Part shown: positions 7,607-16,023 of the stretch, in pieces
Numbering within the stretch: the first letter of the stretch is position 1
How the letters are laid out: the number at the start of each line of letters is the position of its first letter
Source of the DNA: Actinoallomurus soli
GTDB lineage: Bacteria > Actinomycetota > Actinomycetes > Streptosporangiales > Streptosporangiaceae
Assembly: GCF_024055715.1 (NCBI RefSeq)
Contig: NZ_JAMXMV010000006.1
Location: forward strand, 124,001-188,000
Length of the DNA: 64,000 bases
Reading direction: 5' to 3'
Made by a program: the position numbers and the translations under genes
The notes under the pieces: generated by a model
Seen by the model: the letters and a program-made list of their open reading frames with translations, nothing else
The model's database searches: none
Told to the model about the DNA's origin: nothing

Positions 7607-8601
7607 CACCGCTCGACCGGCTGCTCGCCGGTCGCTCCCTTCCCCGTCGCGGCCGATCGGCTCTCGTCGCGGTGCCTGAAGCCGGTGGCGAACTCGGCGA
7701 AGACCCGGACGGCGGGGTTGTCGTCGCCGGCCGACCACAGGGGAACGATGGCCATGGGCGGCATGTCCGTGACCGGAATGACCGTCAAGTCCGGGAACGG
7801 CAATTGCTGAAGCAGGGACACCACGGTCAGGTGAATGCCGCGACCGCGGGCGACCAGTGTGATCACGTCATCTGCGAGGATGTCCCGTTTGCCGGTCATG
7901 GTCATCAGGTTCTGGGCGGTGCGGCGGAGGGGACGGCCCGAGGGCGTGAACCGCGGGATCCACAGGTCGTATATCTCCGGCGTCGTCACCGTTTCATGAG
8001 GCCAGAGGAGCTCGTAGTCGGCCAGGTCTTCCAGACTCACTTCACTGCGGCCGCTCAACGGGTGTCCGATGGGCACGAGCACGCCGCGCGGTACGGTGCC
8101 GAGTACGGCTCCGGCCGTCGGTTTCAGCCCGCGCAGCGCGGCAGCATCACCACCGGGTGACCAGATCAAAAGGACGTCGATGTCCTCATTCTCCAGTGCG
8201 ATGTCCGGCTGAAGTATCCTGATCGCATTCAAAGTGGTGGAATGCCCAGGATGTCGGGCCTCGAAGTCGTTCGCCACCCGAGCGGCGAATCCGGCACCGA
8301 TCGTCGCCGCGTATCCGATACGAACCAGGCCGCGGCTCACACGGGCACTCGCCTGACATTCCTGAAGTGTTCGCACGAGCGTTTCGTAGCCCTCGCCGAC
8401 GCCTCGCAGGAAACGCCGGCCGAGGGGGGTCAGCCGCACCTGCCGGCTCGTGCGTTCGAACAACTCGCCGCCGACCTCCCGCTCGAGCGCCCGTATCGTC
8501 TGACTGACCCGCCCCTGCGTCACCATCATGCGCCGAGCCGTCCGCCCGAAGTGCAGTTCCTCGGCCAGCGTCAAGAACGTCCGTATGTCACGCAGTTCCA
8601 T
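7606..8601 (-). CDS. LysR-family transcriptional regulator
   Basis: The 331-residue protein has an N-terminal winged HTH (ELRDIRTFLTLAEELHFGRTARRM, VSQTIRALEREVGGELFER; about residues 1-60). A type-2 periplasmic-binding-like effector domain follows (about 90-300, beginning LVRIGYAATIGAGFAARV). LysR regulators bind a metabolite and usually control a divergent gene, but here the upstream neighbour is the arginase-GNAT gene on the same strand, 127 bp away. The last about 25 residues are charged and probably disordered. It could regulate itself and the arginase-GNAT gene; that is inference. Confidence 0.88.
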   Translation of the reverse strand: MELRDIRTFLTLAEELHFGRTARRMMVTQGRVSQTIRALEREVGGELFERTSRQVRLTPLGRRFLRGVGEGYETLVRTLQECQASARVSRGLVRIGYAATIGAGFAARVANDFEARHPGHSTTLNAIRILQPDIALENEDIDVLLIWSPGGDAAALRGLKPTAGAVLGTVPRGVLVPIGHPLSGRSEVSLEDLADYELLWPHETVTTPEIYDLWIPRFTPSGRPLRRTAQNLMTMTGKRDILADDVITLVARGRGIHLTVVSLLQQLPFPDLTVIPVTDMPPMAIVPLWSAGDDNPAVRVFAEFATGFRHRDESRSAATGKGATGEQPVER

Positions 8602-8728
8602 AACGACATCCGCGCAGCGATTCTCCGCCGCGCTTCGTCATGCACCCCTCACCGAGTGTCGATCACCGTCATCCGGCCCATACGACGGACCGGGCCCGCG
8701 GATGGTTCCGCTTTCAGGCAGTCCCGAG

Positions 8729-10270
8729 CTAGGGCGCGATGCGGTAGTGGTAGCCGTACGACCGGGTGAAGCCGGCCTTCTCGTACAGCCGCCAGGCCGC
8801 GTCGTTGCCCGCCTCGACCTGGAGGTACATCCGGTGCGCGCCCTGGCGGGCGGCCCAGCGGGCGCCCGCGCCGAGGAGGGCGGCGCCGATCCCCTGACGT
8901 CGGCGCTCCGGCCGTACGGCCATGCAGAAGACGCCGGCCCAACCGGTGTCCGCCACGAACAGGCCGATGCCCTCGGGCATCCCGTCCAGGGTCGCCGTCG
9001 CGAATCCGGTCGGCGCGGCGATCCGGGAGATCACCTGCGAACCGACCGCTTCGGAGTCGGTGTAGGCACTGAGCTCGCCGAAGGCCGGGAGCCACGCCGC
9101 GGGGCCCGCCTCGATCCCGACCTGGGCCGTGGCGTTCTCCGTCGCGGCCGCCACGTCCTCGGTGAACGCCGTGAGCACGGTCGTCGGCGCCTCGAATCGG
9201 TAGCCGCGCCGGTCCAGTAGCGCGTCGAGGTCGCCGGCGCCGTCGAGGCCGTCGACGACCTGCACGATGACCGGCCGGGAACGTTCCCGATAGAAGCGCT
9301 CGACGTCGCGGACGGCCTTCTCGGCACCGGCCGGAGGGGCAACGGCCGAGTTCGAGCGGCGTCGCCGGACACCCGTGGTGTGCCGTAGCAGCCAGCCCTC
9401 GTGCTCCTCGGTGAACTCGGCGGGCCAGGCGGCGCGGGCCCGGGGTTCGACCAGGCCGGCGACGGAGGAACGGCAGGCGTCCACGATCGGGCGGACCAGG
9501 CCGGCGAGGAGGTCCTGGTCCTCCGGTCGCGCGGGCTCGTACTCGGTGATGCCGAGACCGGCCACCTCGAGCCGCCGGGCGATGGCGGTCACCATCGCGA
9601 GCAGCCGGTCCGCGGTCAGCCCCCGGGGCGTGGGCATGCCGACGGAGCGGAAGACCGACGGGTCGAGGACGTCGAGGTCGATGTGGACGTACACCGCCGA
9701 CGCGTCACCGACCGCCTCGACGAGCGCCTCCGGGTCACCGACGGTGGGAATGCCGGCGGCGGCCGCGTACTCGTGTTCGGCCGGGTCCAGGTCCCGTACG
9801 CCGGCGAGCACCACCTGGCTCGGTTTCAGCGGGCGGTCCGGCACCAGCTCGGCCGGTCCGTCACCCAGCAGGGTGCGCAGCACCATGCCGTGGAAGGCGC
9901 CGGAGGGCGAGGAGACTGGGGTGTTCAGGTCGCCGTGCGCGTCGAACCAGACGACCGCGAGCCGGTCGCCGTACCGGCGCGCCGCCGCGGCGATCGGCTC
10001 GAGCTCGACGCCGCAGTCGCCGCCGATCGTGACGGTGAACCGGCCGCCGGCGTGGTCCAGGGCGGTGCGGATCCGCCGCGCGTTGGCGACGAGCGCCGCC
10101 GCGCCGGCCTGGTCCGCGACGCCGACGGTTCTCCGGTCGGCGGCGGGCAGGAGACCGGCCAGAAGACGCGCGCCGGCGCGGAGCCGGTGCGCCGTCGCCG
10201 AGGACGACCCCTGCCACTGCGGCACCTCGATGACCGTGACATCGGGCCGCTTCGGCGCGTCGTTGTCCAT
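8729..10270 (-). CDS. Fusion: arginase-like ureohydrolase + GNAT acetyltransferase (cg3035/Rv0428c type)
   Basis: Residues 1 to about 280 are an arginase/agmatinase-like domain. The metal sites are WFDAHGD (D110, H112, D114) and HIDLDVLDP (D198, D200), with E243 in ITEYEPARPED. The first motif is GGDCG, with Cys86 where classical arginases have His. Residues about 285-513 match the GNAT subfamily of Rv0428c: GWLLR, RRRSNS, then acetyl-CoA motif A with RPERRRQGIG and the C-terminal LYEKAGF. Both halves lie in one unbroken frame of 513 aa. The ATG at 10270 has AGGA 8 nt upstream; an ATG at 10279 is an alternative. Linking a guanidine or amide hydrolase to an acetyltransferase suggests sequential action on one substrate. 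That is inference. Confidence 0.85.
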   Translation of the reverse strand: MDNDAPKRPDVTVIEVPQWQGSSSATAHRLRAGARLLAGLLPAADRRTVGVADQAGAAALVANARRIRTALDHAGGRFTVTIGGDCGVELEPIAAAARRYGDRLAVVWFDAHGDLNTPVSSPSGAFHGMVLRTLLGDGPAELVPDRPLKPSQVVLAGVRDLDPAEHEYAAAAGIPTVGDPEALVEAVGDASAVYVHIDLDVLDPSVFRSVGMPTPRGLTADRLLAMVTAIARRLEVAGLGITEYEPARPEDQDLLAGLVRPIVDACRSSVAGLVEPRARAAWPAEFTEEHEGWLLRHTTGVRRRRSNSAVAPPAGAEKAVRDVERFYRERSRPVIVQVVDGLDGAGDLDALLDRRGYRFEAPTTVLTAFTEDVAAATENATAQVGIEAGPAAWLPAFGELSAYTDSEAVGSQVISRIAAPTGFATATLDGMPEGIGLFVADTGWAGVFCMAVRPERRRQGIGAALLGAGARWAARQGAHRMYLQVEAGNDAAWRLYEKAGFTRSYGYHYRIAP

Positions 10271-10386
10271 CGGAGCCATCCTAGAGAGCCGACCGGCCGC
10301 GGCCGACCCGGTTTCCCTCTTCGGCATCCTCATTGGCCCGATCATTTGGCGCTCGATTGGTCCTTACGGTCGGCCATTGGGCTTCC

Positions 10387-10392
10387 TACGCT
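10387..10392 (+). promoter_or_regulatory. Probable leaderless -10 box
   Basis: TACGCT lies 6 nt before the GTG at 10399. The 128-bp divergent gap also holds four ATTGG or TTTGG motifs (10332-10379), whose meaning is unclear. Confidence 0.5.
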
Positions 10393-10398
10393 GGCGGC

Positions 10399-11016
10399 GT
10401 GATCGAAGCTGAGATGTGGTTCGACCCCAAGTGCCCGTGGGCGTGGATCGCCTCCCGCTGGCTGCTCGAAGTCGAGAAGGTCCGCGACGTCCGCGTGCGC
10501 TTCCACGTCATGAGCCTGGCGATGCTCAACGACGGCCGCGAGGGCCTCGACGAGTGGTACGCGGAGTGGCTGCGGGACACGTGGGGCCCGGTGCGCGTCG
10601 CGATCGCGGCCCGGCAGAAGTACGGCGACGAGGTGCTGCGCGACCTGTACACGGCGCTCGGCACGCGGATCCACCACGACAAGGCGCCGATCGGGCGCCC
10701 GCTGTACCTCGACGCGCTGGCCGAGGTGGGCCTGCCCGCGGAGCTCGCCGACGCGGCCGACGTGACCGACTACGACGAGGCCCTGCGCGAGAGCCAGCAC
10801 GCGGGGCTGGACCCGGTCGGGGAGGACCTCGGCACTCCGGCGATCCACGTGCCCGGCCCGGACGGCGAGCGGATCGCCTTCTTCGGGCCGGTGGTCAGCC
10901 CCATCCCGCGCGGTGAGGACGCCGGGCGGCTGTGGGACGGCGTGCTCCTGGTCGCGGGGACCGACGGATTCTTCGAGCTGAAGCGCGCGCGGACCCGCCG
11001 CCCGATCACCTCATGA
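10399..11016 (+). CDS. DsbA-like oxidoreductase of the Rv2466c (mycothiol-dependent nitroreductase) family
   Basis: This 205-residue thioredoxin-fold protein starts with [17 protein letters not shown], the family signature just after strand 1. The motif is CPWA, so a single active-site cysteine remains where Rv2466c has CPWC. Further family blocks are [17 protein letters not shown] and [12 protein letters not shown] (the cis-Pro loop), then [15 protein letters not shown]. Relatives use mycothiol to reduce disulphides or nitro compounds in the cytoplasm. The GTG at 10399 is supported by a TANNNT box 6 nt upstream. An upstream TTG would add 22 unrelated residues. Confidence 0.85.
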   Translation: MIEAEMWFDPKCPWAWIASRWLLEVEKVRDVRVRFHVMSLAMLNDGREGLDEWYAEWLRDTWGPVRVAIAARQKYGDEVLRDLYTALGTRIHHDKAPIGRPLYLDALAEVGLPAELADAADVTDYDEALRESQHAGLDPVGEDLGTPAIHVPGPDGERIAFFGPVVSPIPRGEDAGRLWDGVLLVAGTDGFFELKRARTRRPITS

Positions 11017-11091
11017 CGGAGGCCGCCCGGCGCGGAGGCGCTCCGATCACCCGATGACGGGAGCCGGGCTCGCCCGGCGCGGAGGCGCTCC
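11002..11091. repeat. Imperfect tandem duplication at a convergent gene boundary
   Basis: Units 11002-11044 and 11043-11091 share their starts and an identical 20-nt end. Each unit contains the 3' end of one of the two convergent genes, so a small duplication appears to have shaped both C-termini. Confidence 0.6.
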
Positions 11092-13065
11092 CCGGACGCG
11101 GCGATGTCCGGCGAACTCCGACAGCAGCACCCCCTCGCCCCGGGTCAGCCCCGGCAGCCGCCGCCCGAGTTCCTGCACCCGGCCGAGGGGGAGCACGCCC
11201 GTCACGTACGCGATGTCGGATCGAACGGCCATGTCGTGCGGAGCGCCCGCCAGCTCCGCGAGTACGCCCAGTACGCCGTTGACGAGGTCGGACGGCACCT
11301 CCAGGTCCGCGCGGACGACCGGCTCGTACACGTGGGTCCCGGCCTGACGCAGCGCCCGCTCCACCAGCCGGGGCGTCAGCGTGCGGAAGTCACCGGCGGT
11401 GGTGACCGGGCTCGCGTAGCCCGAATGCGTCAGCGTGACGACGCAGTCGGTGACCTCCCAGCCGTACGGCCCGCGCAGCAGGGCGGTGCGCACGCTGTCC
11501 TCGATCGCCGCGTGGAACGCCGCGGGCAGCGAGCCGGGCTCGACCTCCAGGCGGTACCGCACGCCGGTGCCCGCCGGGGCGGGCTCGATCCGGAGACCCG
11601 CGGTGGCGCACACCTCGTGGTCACCGTGCCGGTCGATCTCATGGAACGCCGCACCGACGCCGGCCGGCCGTTCGAGGTACACGATCCGCGTCTCAGCGAA
11701 GGCGACGGCAATGCCGTCCTCCTCCAACTGGGCCTTGAGCACCTCCTTCTGCACCTCTCCGTACAGCAGCACGGAGATCTCCCGCCCCCGGTCGTCGACG
11801 CGTATGTCGATCAGCGGGTCCTGCTCGGCGAGTCGCTGGAGCGCGGCGTGCAGCAGCGGTGCGTCGGACGGGCGCACGCTGCGCACGACGGTCTCGAGCG
11901 CGGGCGGCGCGAACTGCGGTTCGTCCGTCCCGTCACCGGACCCGCCGAGCCGGTCCTCCCCCGACCCGTCACCGGACCCGCCGACTCGGCCGGCATCCGG
12001 CCCGGTGCCGGGGCGGCCGAGCCGGTCTCCGATCCTGGCGTCCTTGAGCCCCGAGAGGAGGACGATGTCGCCCGCCCCCGCCCGGTCCGCCGGCACCGCC
12101 CCGCCCTGCTCGAAGACGCGCAGCGACGTGATCTTTCCGGTGTGCTCCTCCCACCCGGCACGGTCCCACCGTCCGCCGGCGCGGCGACGTACGGTGACGT
12201 GCTCCCGGACAGCGACGGACCCGGTCCGCAGCCGCGCGTACACGGCCTTCCGGCCTGAGGAGTCGCGCTCGATCTTGAAGATGGTTCCCGACAGCGGCTC
12301 CTCCTGGCCGCCCCCGGCCGGCGGGAGGAACACACGGATGCCGCCGACCAGGTCGGCGACGCCCACCCCCGTCGCGGCCGACCCGAAGAACACCGGATGC
12401 GCCGCCGCCAGGCCCGTCCGCTCGATCAGCCGCCGGCGACAGTCCTGCGCGTCGGCCCGCCCGTCGGCTTGGACATAGGCCGCCAGGAACGAGTCGTCAC
12501 CGTCGGCCAGCACCTCCGCCACCCGATCGAGGTGCCGCGGATCATCGACGGCGTACGGCCGGACGGCGGCGTCGCGGGTGCCCAGGCCCGTGACCGCGCT
12601 CATCGGCACGGCCGCGGGTGTCAGCCGGCGAGTGATCTCCACCAGCAGGTCGCCGTACCTGGCCCCGGTCCGGTCGATCTTGTTGACGAAGATCAGCGTG
12701 GGGATGCGCAGCCTGGTCAGCACGCGCATGAGGATCCTCGTCTGCACCTGAACGCCCTCGACCGCGGACAGGACCAGCACCGCGCCGTCCAGGACCCGTA
12801 CCGCGCGTTCGACCTCGGAGATGAAGTCGGAGTGGCCGGGCGTGTCGATCAGGTTGACCTTCAGGTCGTCGATGGTGAACGAGACCACCGCCGACCGGAT
12901 GGTGATCCCACGCCGCCGCTCCAGCTCCATGGAGTCGGTCTGCGTCGTGCCCCGGTCGACGCTGCCGGGCTCGTCGATGACGCCGGCGTGGAACAGCAGC
13001 CGCTCGGTGAGCGTCGTCTTGCCCGCGTCAACGTGCGCGAGCACCCCCAGGTTCAGGGTCGTCAT
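11047..13065 (-). CDS. TetM/Otr(A)-type ribosomal protection protein (EF-G-like GTPase)
   Basis: The 672-residue protein begins with the G1 motif AHVDAGKTT, then RGITIRSAVVSF (switch I), DTPGHSDF (G3), NKIDRTG (G4) and SAVTG (G5). EF-G-like domains II-V follow. Length and the missing EF-G G-prime region fit the tetracycline resistance ribosomal protection group, which removes tetracyclines from the ribosome. A Gly/Ser/Asp-rich insert with an internal repeat lies at about residues 375-410. The ATG at 13065 has GAGGAC upstream; longer upstream frame is unlikely. Actinomycete genomes carry several such paralogues, and actual drug resistance is not shown by sequence alone. Confidence 0.85.
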   Translation of the reverse strand: MTTLNLGVLAHVDAGKTTLTERLLFHAGVIDEPGSVDRGTTQTDSMELERRRGITIRSAVVSFTIDDLKVNLIDTPGHSDFISEVERAVRVLDGAVLVLSAVEGVQVQTRILMRVLTRLRIPTLIFVNKIDRTGARYGDLLVEITRRLTPAAVPMSAVTGLGTRDAAVRPYAVDDPRHLDRVAEVLADGDDSFLAAYVQADGRADAQDCRRRLIERTGLAAAHPVFFGSAATGVGVADLVGGIRVFLPPAGGGQEEPLSGTIFKIERDSSGRKAVYARLRTGSVAVREHVTVRRRAGGRWDRAGWEEHTGKITSLRVFEQGGAVPADRAGAGDIVLLSGLKDARIGDRLGRPGTGPDAGRVGGSGDGSGEDRLGGSGDGTDEPQFAPPALETVVRSVRPSDAPLLHAALQRLAEQDPLIDIRVDDRGREISVLLYGEVQKEVLKAQLEEDGIAVAFAETRIVYLERPAGVGAAFHEIDRHGDHEVCATAGLRIEPAPAGTGVRYRLEVEPGSLPAAFHAAIEDSVRTALLRGPYGWEVTDCVVTLTHSGYASPVTTAGDFRTLTPRLVERALRQAGTHVYEPVVRADLEVPSDLVNGVLGVLAELAGAPHDMAVRSDIAYVTGVLPLGRVQELGRRLPGLTRGEGVLLSEFAGHRRVRGAPPRRASPAPVIG

Positions 13066-13251
13066 GAAGTGTCGTCCTCGATGCCGCCGAGTGATCTTCC
13101 GTCGTGATGACCTCTGACCACTGGCGCATCGCAAGCCCCCTGGCTCGTACGGACGACGGCGCCCTGACCGACGCCGATGCGGCGGACCCTAACAACGGGG
13201 GCGGGAAACGGCACCTCATTTTCGGGTGCGTACGATCACGGCGGGGCCCGT

Positions 13252-13277
13252 CCCGGAGGATCTGCAGCTCCTCCGGG
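13252..13277. terminator. 9-bp hairpin upstream of the TetM-type gene
   Basis: CCCGGAGGA (13252-13260) and TCCTCCGGG (13269-13277) form a perfect stem just beyond the end of the TipA-like MerR gene. It probably ends that transcript, or attenuates readthrough into the TetM-type gene. Confidence 0.5.
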
Positions 13278-13296
13278 CGGCCGGCGGGGCCGGCCG

Positions 13297-14055
13297 TCAG
13301 CTCAGCCGGGCGCGGGCGTACGCGGCCATCGCGTCACGCTGGAACTCGGCCAGACCTTCGGTGATCTTCTCGTAGTTCTCGCGGAACCTCGGGTCGTTCA
13401 CGTACATCTCCCCGAGCTTGGTGTACGCGCACGCGTCCGGCTTCCAGAACCGGCTCACCGAGCGGTAGTTCCAGTCCACCTCGTCCAGAACGACCGGGTC
13501 GTCGGGCGCCGCGCCCGCGACCTTCAGCTCGGCCATCCGGACCATGTGCGCGGTCACGTCCCGCTGCCAGGTCTCCATCTGCTCCGGTGTGATACCCGCC
13601 TGGGCCTGCGCGGCCTGGGCGTACTGCTCCGGCCAGCGCTCGCGCGCCTCGTCCTCGTACTGCGAGGAGTCCAGGCCCGCGAAGAGGTTCTCCGGCCGAT
13701 TGATCTTCGGGGTCACGGTGTCACCACCTTCTTCGAGTTCGGCGATGGTGCGGGCCACGGTCTCGACGAGCACTCCGAGCCGCTCGCGCTCGGCCAGCAG
13801 CCGGGCGTGGTGGCGGCGCAGCGCCGCGACCGTGCTCGGCTCCGAGTCGATCGCCTCGGCGATCTCGGCCAGCCCCACTCCCAGCTCCCGCAGCACGAGG
13901 ATCTGCTGGAGCCGCAGCAGCTGCTCCTCCTCGTAGTAGCGGTAGCCGTTGTCCCCGACGTACGCCGGGGTGAGCAGGCCGATCTCGTCGTAGTGCCGGA
14001 GCGTCCGCGAGGTGACCCCCGACATCCGGGCCACCTGAGCGATCGACCAGGTCAT
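13297..14055 (-). CDS. MerR-family regulator with TipAS-type ligand domain
   Basis: Residues 2-70 are a MerR HTH (SIAQVARMSGVTSRTLRHYDEIGLLTPAYVGDNGYRYY) followed by a dimerisation coiled coil (about 75-110). Residues about 125-252 match the TipAS/SkgA antibiotic-binding fold, with LGEMYVNDPRFRENYEKI near the end. Cys in the ACAYTKLGEMY stretch may correspond to the cysteine that traps thiopeptides in TipA. The 252-aa length matches TipAL. The promoter has the MerR-type 19-bp spacer with a perfect palindrome (14103-14133), so autoregulation is likely. It lies upstream of the TetM-type gene on the same strand and could help control an antibiotic response. Confidence 0.85.
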   Translation of the reverse strand: MTWSIAQVARMSGVTSRTLRHYDEIGLLTPAYVGDNGYRYYEEEQLLRLQQILVLRELGVGLAEIAEAIDSEPSTVAALRRHHARLLAERERLGVLVETVARTIAELEEGGDTVTPKINRPENLFAGLDSSQYEDEARERWPEQYAQAAQAQAGITPEQMETWQRDVTAHMVRMAELKVAGAAPDDPVVLDEVDWNYRSVSRFWKPDACAYTKLGEMYVNDPRFRENYEKITEGLAEFQRDAMAAYARARLS

Positions 14056-14098
14056 GACCGTCCCATCCACCGGTGCGGCCGGGCGTTCCGGCCACGAC

Positions 14099-14545
14099 TC
14101 AGACGATAGGAGTTGACGTAACGTCAAGGTCAACCGCGCGGGCGCCCGCCTCAGGCACGGCCGTCTCCCAGACCGGGTCGGCCGCGACCCGGGAGAGCCG
14201 CCAGCCGTCAGGGGTGCGGGCCGCCTCCAGCCGGTACCGCTCACCGAGGATCCGCCGCTGCGCCGGACCCGCGAAGACGACGAGCAGGTTGGCGTCGATG
14301 GTGGCGCGGTCGCCGTCCACGGCGATGAGGGGATTGGTGATGAAGTGCTGGGTCGCCACCTCGGGCGGGTGCGAGCGCCGGGCCTGCGCGGCAAGCGCGT
14401 CGATCCCGCGCACCGAGCCGCCCGCCGTGTCGGCCGTCGCGTCCTCGGTGAAGACCGTACGCGCCTCGTCGAACCGTTTCTCGTCCAGCCACAGCCCCAG
14501 GCGGTTGACCAGGTCGGAGAGCAGGGCGTGGTCGCTACGTCCCAT
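14099..14545 (-). CDS. SnoaL/NTF2-like protein
   Basis: The 148-residue protein has an NTF2-like pattern: an N-terminal helix pair (LLSDLVNRLGLWLDEKRFDEA), VFTEDATADTAGGSVRGIDAL, and strands FITNPLIAVDGDRATIDANLLVVFA and GERYRLEAARTPDGWRLSRV. Function is unknown; related proteins are small isomerases or hydrolases. The ATG at 14545 has AAGAGA upstream. It is divergent from a MarR gene across an 88-bp gap full of half-sites, so it is the probable MarR target. Its 3' end carries the promoter of the downstream TipA-like MerR gene. Confidence 0.75.
   Translation of the reverse strand: MGRSDHALLSDLVNRLGLWLDEKRFDEARTVFTEDATADTAGGSVRGIDALAAQARRSHPPEVATQHFITNPLIAVDGDRATIDANLLVVFAGPAQRRILGERYRLEAARTPDGWRLSRVAADPVWETAVPEAGARAVDLDVTSTPIV
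14103..14133 (-). promoter_or_regulatory. MerR-type promoter, 19-bp spacer with perfect palindrome
   Basis: On the minus strand, TTGACC (14133-14128) and TATCGT (14108-14103) are separated by exactly 19 bp. The spacer contains the perfect 15-bp palindrome TTGACGT-T-ACGTCAA (14113-14127). The long spacer and palindrome are hallmarks of MerR-controlled promoters. It drives the TipA-like gene starting at 14055. Confidence 0.75.
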
Positions 14546-14560
14546 GAGACATCTCTTTTC

Positions 14561-14627
14561 ATTGGCGATTCCAACATTGGCTTCGCCAACGATAGCGCCC
14601 TTCGTGGGCCGTGCCAACGATTAGACT
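14561..14627. promoter_or_regulatory. MarR operator array and leaderless -10 box
   Basis: GCCAACGAT occurs at 14585-14593 and 14613-14621, and its inverse ATTGGC at 14561 and 14576. TTGGC-TTC-GCCAA (14577-14589) is a perfect inverted repeat. TAGACT (14622-14627) lies 6 nt before the MarR ATG. The second GCCAACGAT abuts this -10 box, so binding there would shut off the MarR gene. Confidence 0.65.
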
Positions 14628-14633
14628 GCGGCC

Positions 14634-15086
14634 ATGACGGCCGACGACACGGTGCCCGCGCTCCTCAAGGAGACCCCGACCTGGCTGATCGGCCAGGCGG
14701 CGATGCACAGCCATCGAATCCTGACCGAGCGCTTCTCCGCCGCGGACGCCCGCGGGTACCACTATCGGCTGCTCGCCGCCCTCAAGGAGTTCGGCCCGGC
14801 CAGTCAGGCGGCGCTCGGCCGCCGCACCGGGATCGACCGCAGCGACGTGGTCGCGGCGCTCAACGAACTCGCCGGCAAGGGGCTGATCGAACGCTCACCC
14901 GACCCCGCCGACCGGCGGCGCAACATCATCACGATCACTCCGGCCGGTGTCGACCACCTCGACTGCCTGACCGACGTGCTCGGCGAGATCCAGGACGCTC
15001 TGCTCACCCCGCTCTCGGCCGCCGAACGCGACCAGCTGACGCGCCTCCTCACCCGCGTCGTCGACCACCACACCACCCGCCGCTGA
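14634..15086 (+). CDS. MarR-family transcriptional regulator
   Basis: This 150-residue winged-HTH protein has the MarR DNA-binding core: GPASQAALGRRTGIDRSDVVAALNELAGKGLIERSPDPADRRRNIITITPAG (about residues 60-112). Helical dimerisation ends flank it. Members are usually ligand-released repressors of a divergent gene, here the NTF2-like gene. Repeated GCCAACGAT half-sites fill the shared gap. The ATG at 14634 is preceded 6 nt away by TAGACT and no ribosome binding site, so translation is probably leaderless. Confidence 0.88.
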   Translation: MTADDTVPALLKETPTWLIGQAAMHSHRILTERFSAADARGYHYRLLAALKEFGPASQAALGRRTGIDRSDVVAALNELAGKGLIERSPDPADRRRNIITITPAGVDHLDCLTDVLGEIQDALLTPLSAAERDQLTRLLTRVVDHHTTRR

Positions 15087-15090
15087 CCGC

Positions 15091-15858
15091 TCACCCACTC
15101 CCGACGGCAGAGGCCTCGGGCGAGACGGGACGGCCGGACTTCCAGAGATCCGTGACGTGGCAGGCGAAGCGGTCGTAGAGTCCGTCGTCCTGGCAGCGCC
15201 GGATGTGCAGCATCGGTGAGTCGTGTCCGACGAGCCGCGCCAGATGGGGAGTGACGAGCATCTCCTCGTCGAAGACGAAAACGCTCATGGCGATGTGCTC
15301 ATCACTGAACCGAGCCTCGACGCCCGAGGTTCCGGACAGCTTGGACAGTTCGTCGAGTGTGACCCTTATTCGTGTGCCGACCGTCAAGGGAACGGCCTCG
15401 ATCTCTTCACGGCGCCGGGTCACCTCGCTGTCCGGGTCCCCGATCAAGAACCGGACCGAGCACCCGCGCTCGGCCTTGCGCCGGAGAACGTTCCGCAGGC
15501 TCGGATGTTCCAACCAGAGGAAGTAGTTCGTGTAACCCGCGAAGATCAACTGATCAGTGGCCTTAGCGATCAGGCTCCGCCATACGGATTTCGGACACCC
15601 GGCTCGGAATGGATAAACACTGACTATTTCTCGGTCCGGTCCGGTCTTCACTGCGTTTCGGATGGCATCCGGCCAGATCATGGACTCATCAACTCCAAGG
15701 GCGTCGCATGCGGCCCAGCGATGACGGGGGTGGGGTGTACGACCCTCCTGACATACCCACCGATTCACCGTCTTCACGTCCACTCGGCATATCGCGGCCA
15801 AGTCCGATTCTGTCATCTTGGCTTCGGACATGGCTCGGCGAAGCGCGTCATTCGGCAT
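15091..15858 (-). CDS. HTH regulator with PLD-like (DUF5919-type) C-terminal domain
   Basis: The 255-residue protein has an XRE-like HTH (about residues 4-62; DLAAICRVDVKTVNRWVCQEGRTPHPRHRWAACDALG). A domain of about 165 residues follows, resembling the non-catalytic phospholipase-D-like module seen in many actinobacterial XRE proteins (YPFRAGCPKSVWRSLIAKATDQLIFAGYTNYFL, RGCSVRFLIGDPDS, DEHIAMSVFVFDEEMLV). The HKD lysine is not present (H-x-A-M), so no lipase activity is expected. I chose the ATG at 15858 (AGGTG upstream) over the GTG at 15867. It faces two small unknown genes across 165 bp, probably its partners. Recognition is by pattern only. Confidence 0.75.
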   Translation of the reverse strand: MPNDALRRAMSEAKMTESDLAAICRVDVKTVNRWVCQEGRTPHPRHRWAACDALGVDESMIWPDAIRNAVKTGPDREIVSVYPFRAGCPKSVWRSLIAKATDQLIFAGYTNYFLWLEHPSLRNVLRRKAERGCSVRFLIGDPDSEVTRRREEIEAVPLTVGTRIRVTLDELSKLSGTSGVEARFSDEHIAMSVFVFDEEMLVTPHLARLVGHDSPMLHIRRCQDDGLYDRFACHVTDLWKSGRPVSPEASAVGSG

Positions 15859-16023
15859 GAGCGTCACCTACGGCATGTGGGACGGCTGGGACATGTCTGA
15901 AGCGTATCCGGTAAACGTCCCCTCCGTCCCGCGAACGCAGTTCCCGCGTCACGCATAGTGATCGATTCTGAGGATCGCAAGGTCGCCACGGCGACGCGGA
16001 ACCGAGGCTCACGGGGAATTCTC

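Noticed and set aside
13028-13129. Leader peptide controlling the TetM-type gene
   Set aside because: A short frame overlaps the gene start, but it lacks a ribosome binding site and pausing features, so it is not supported.
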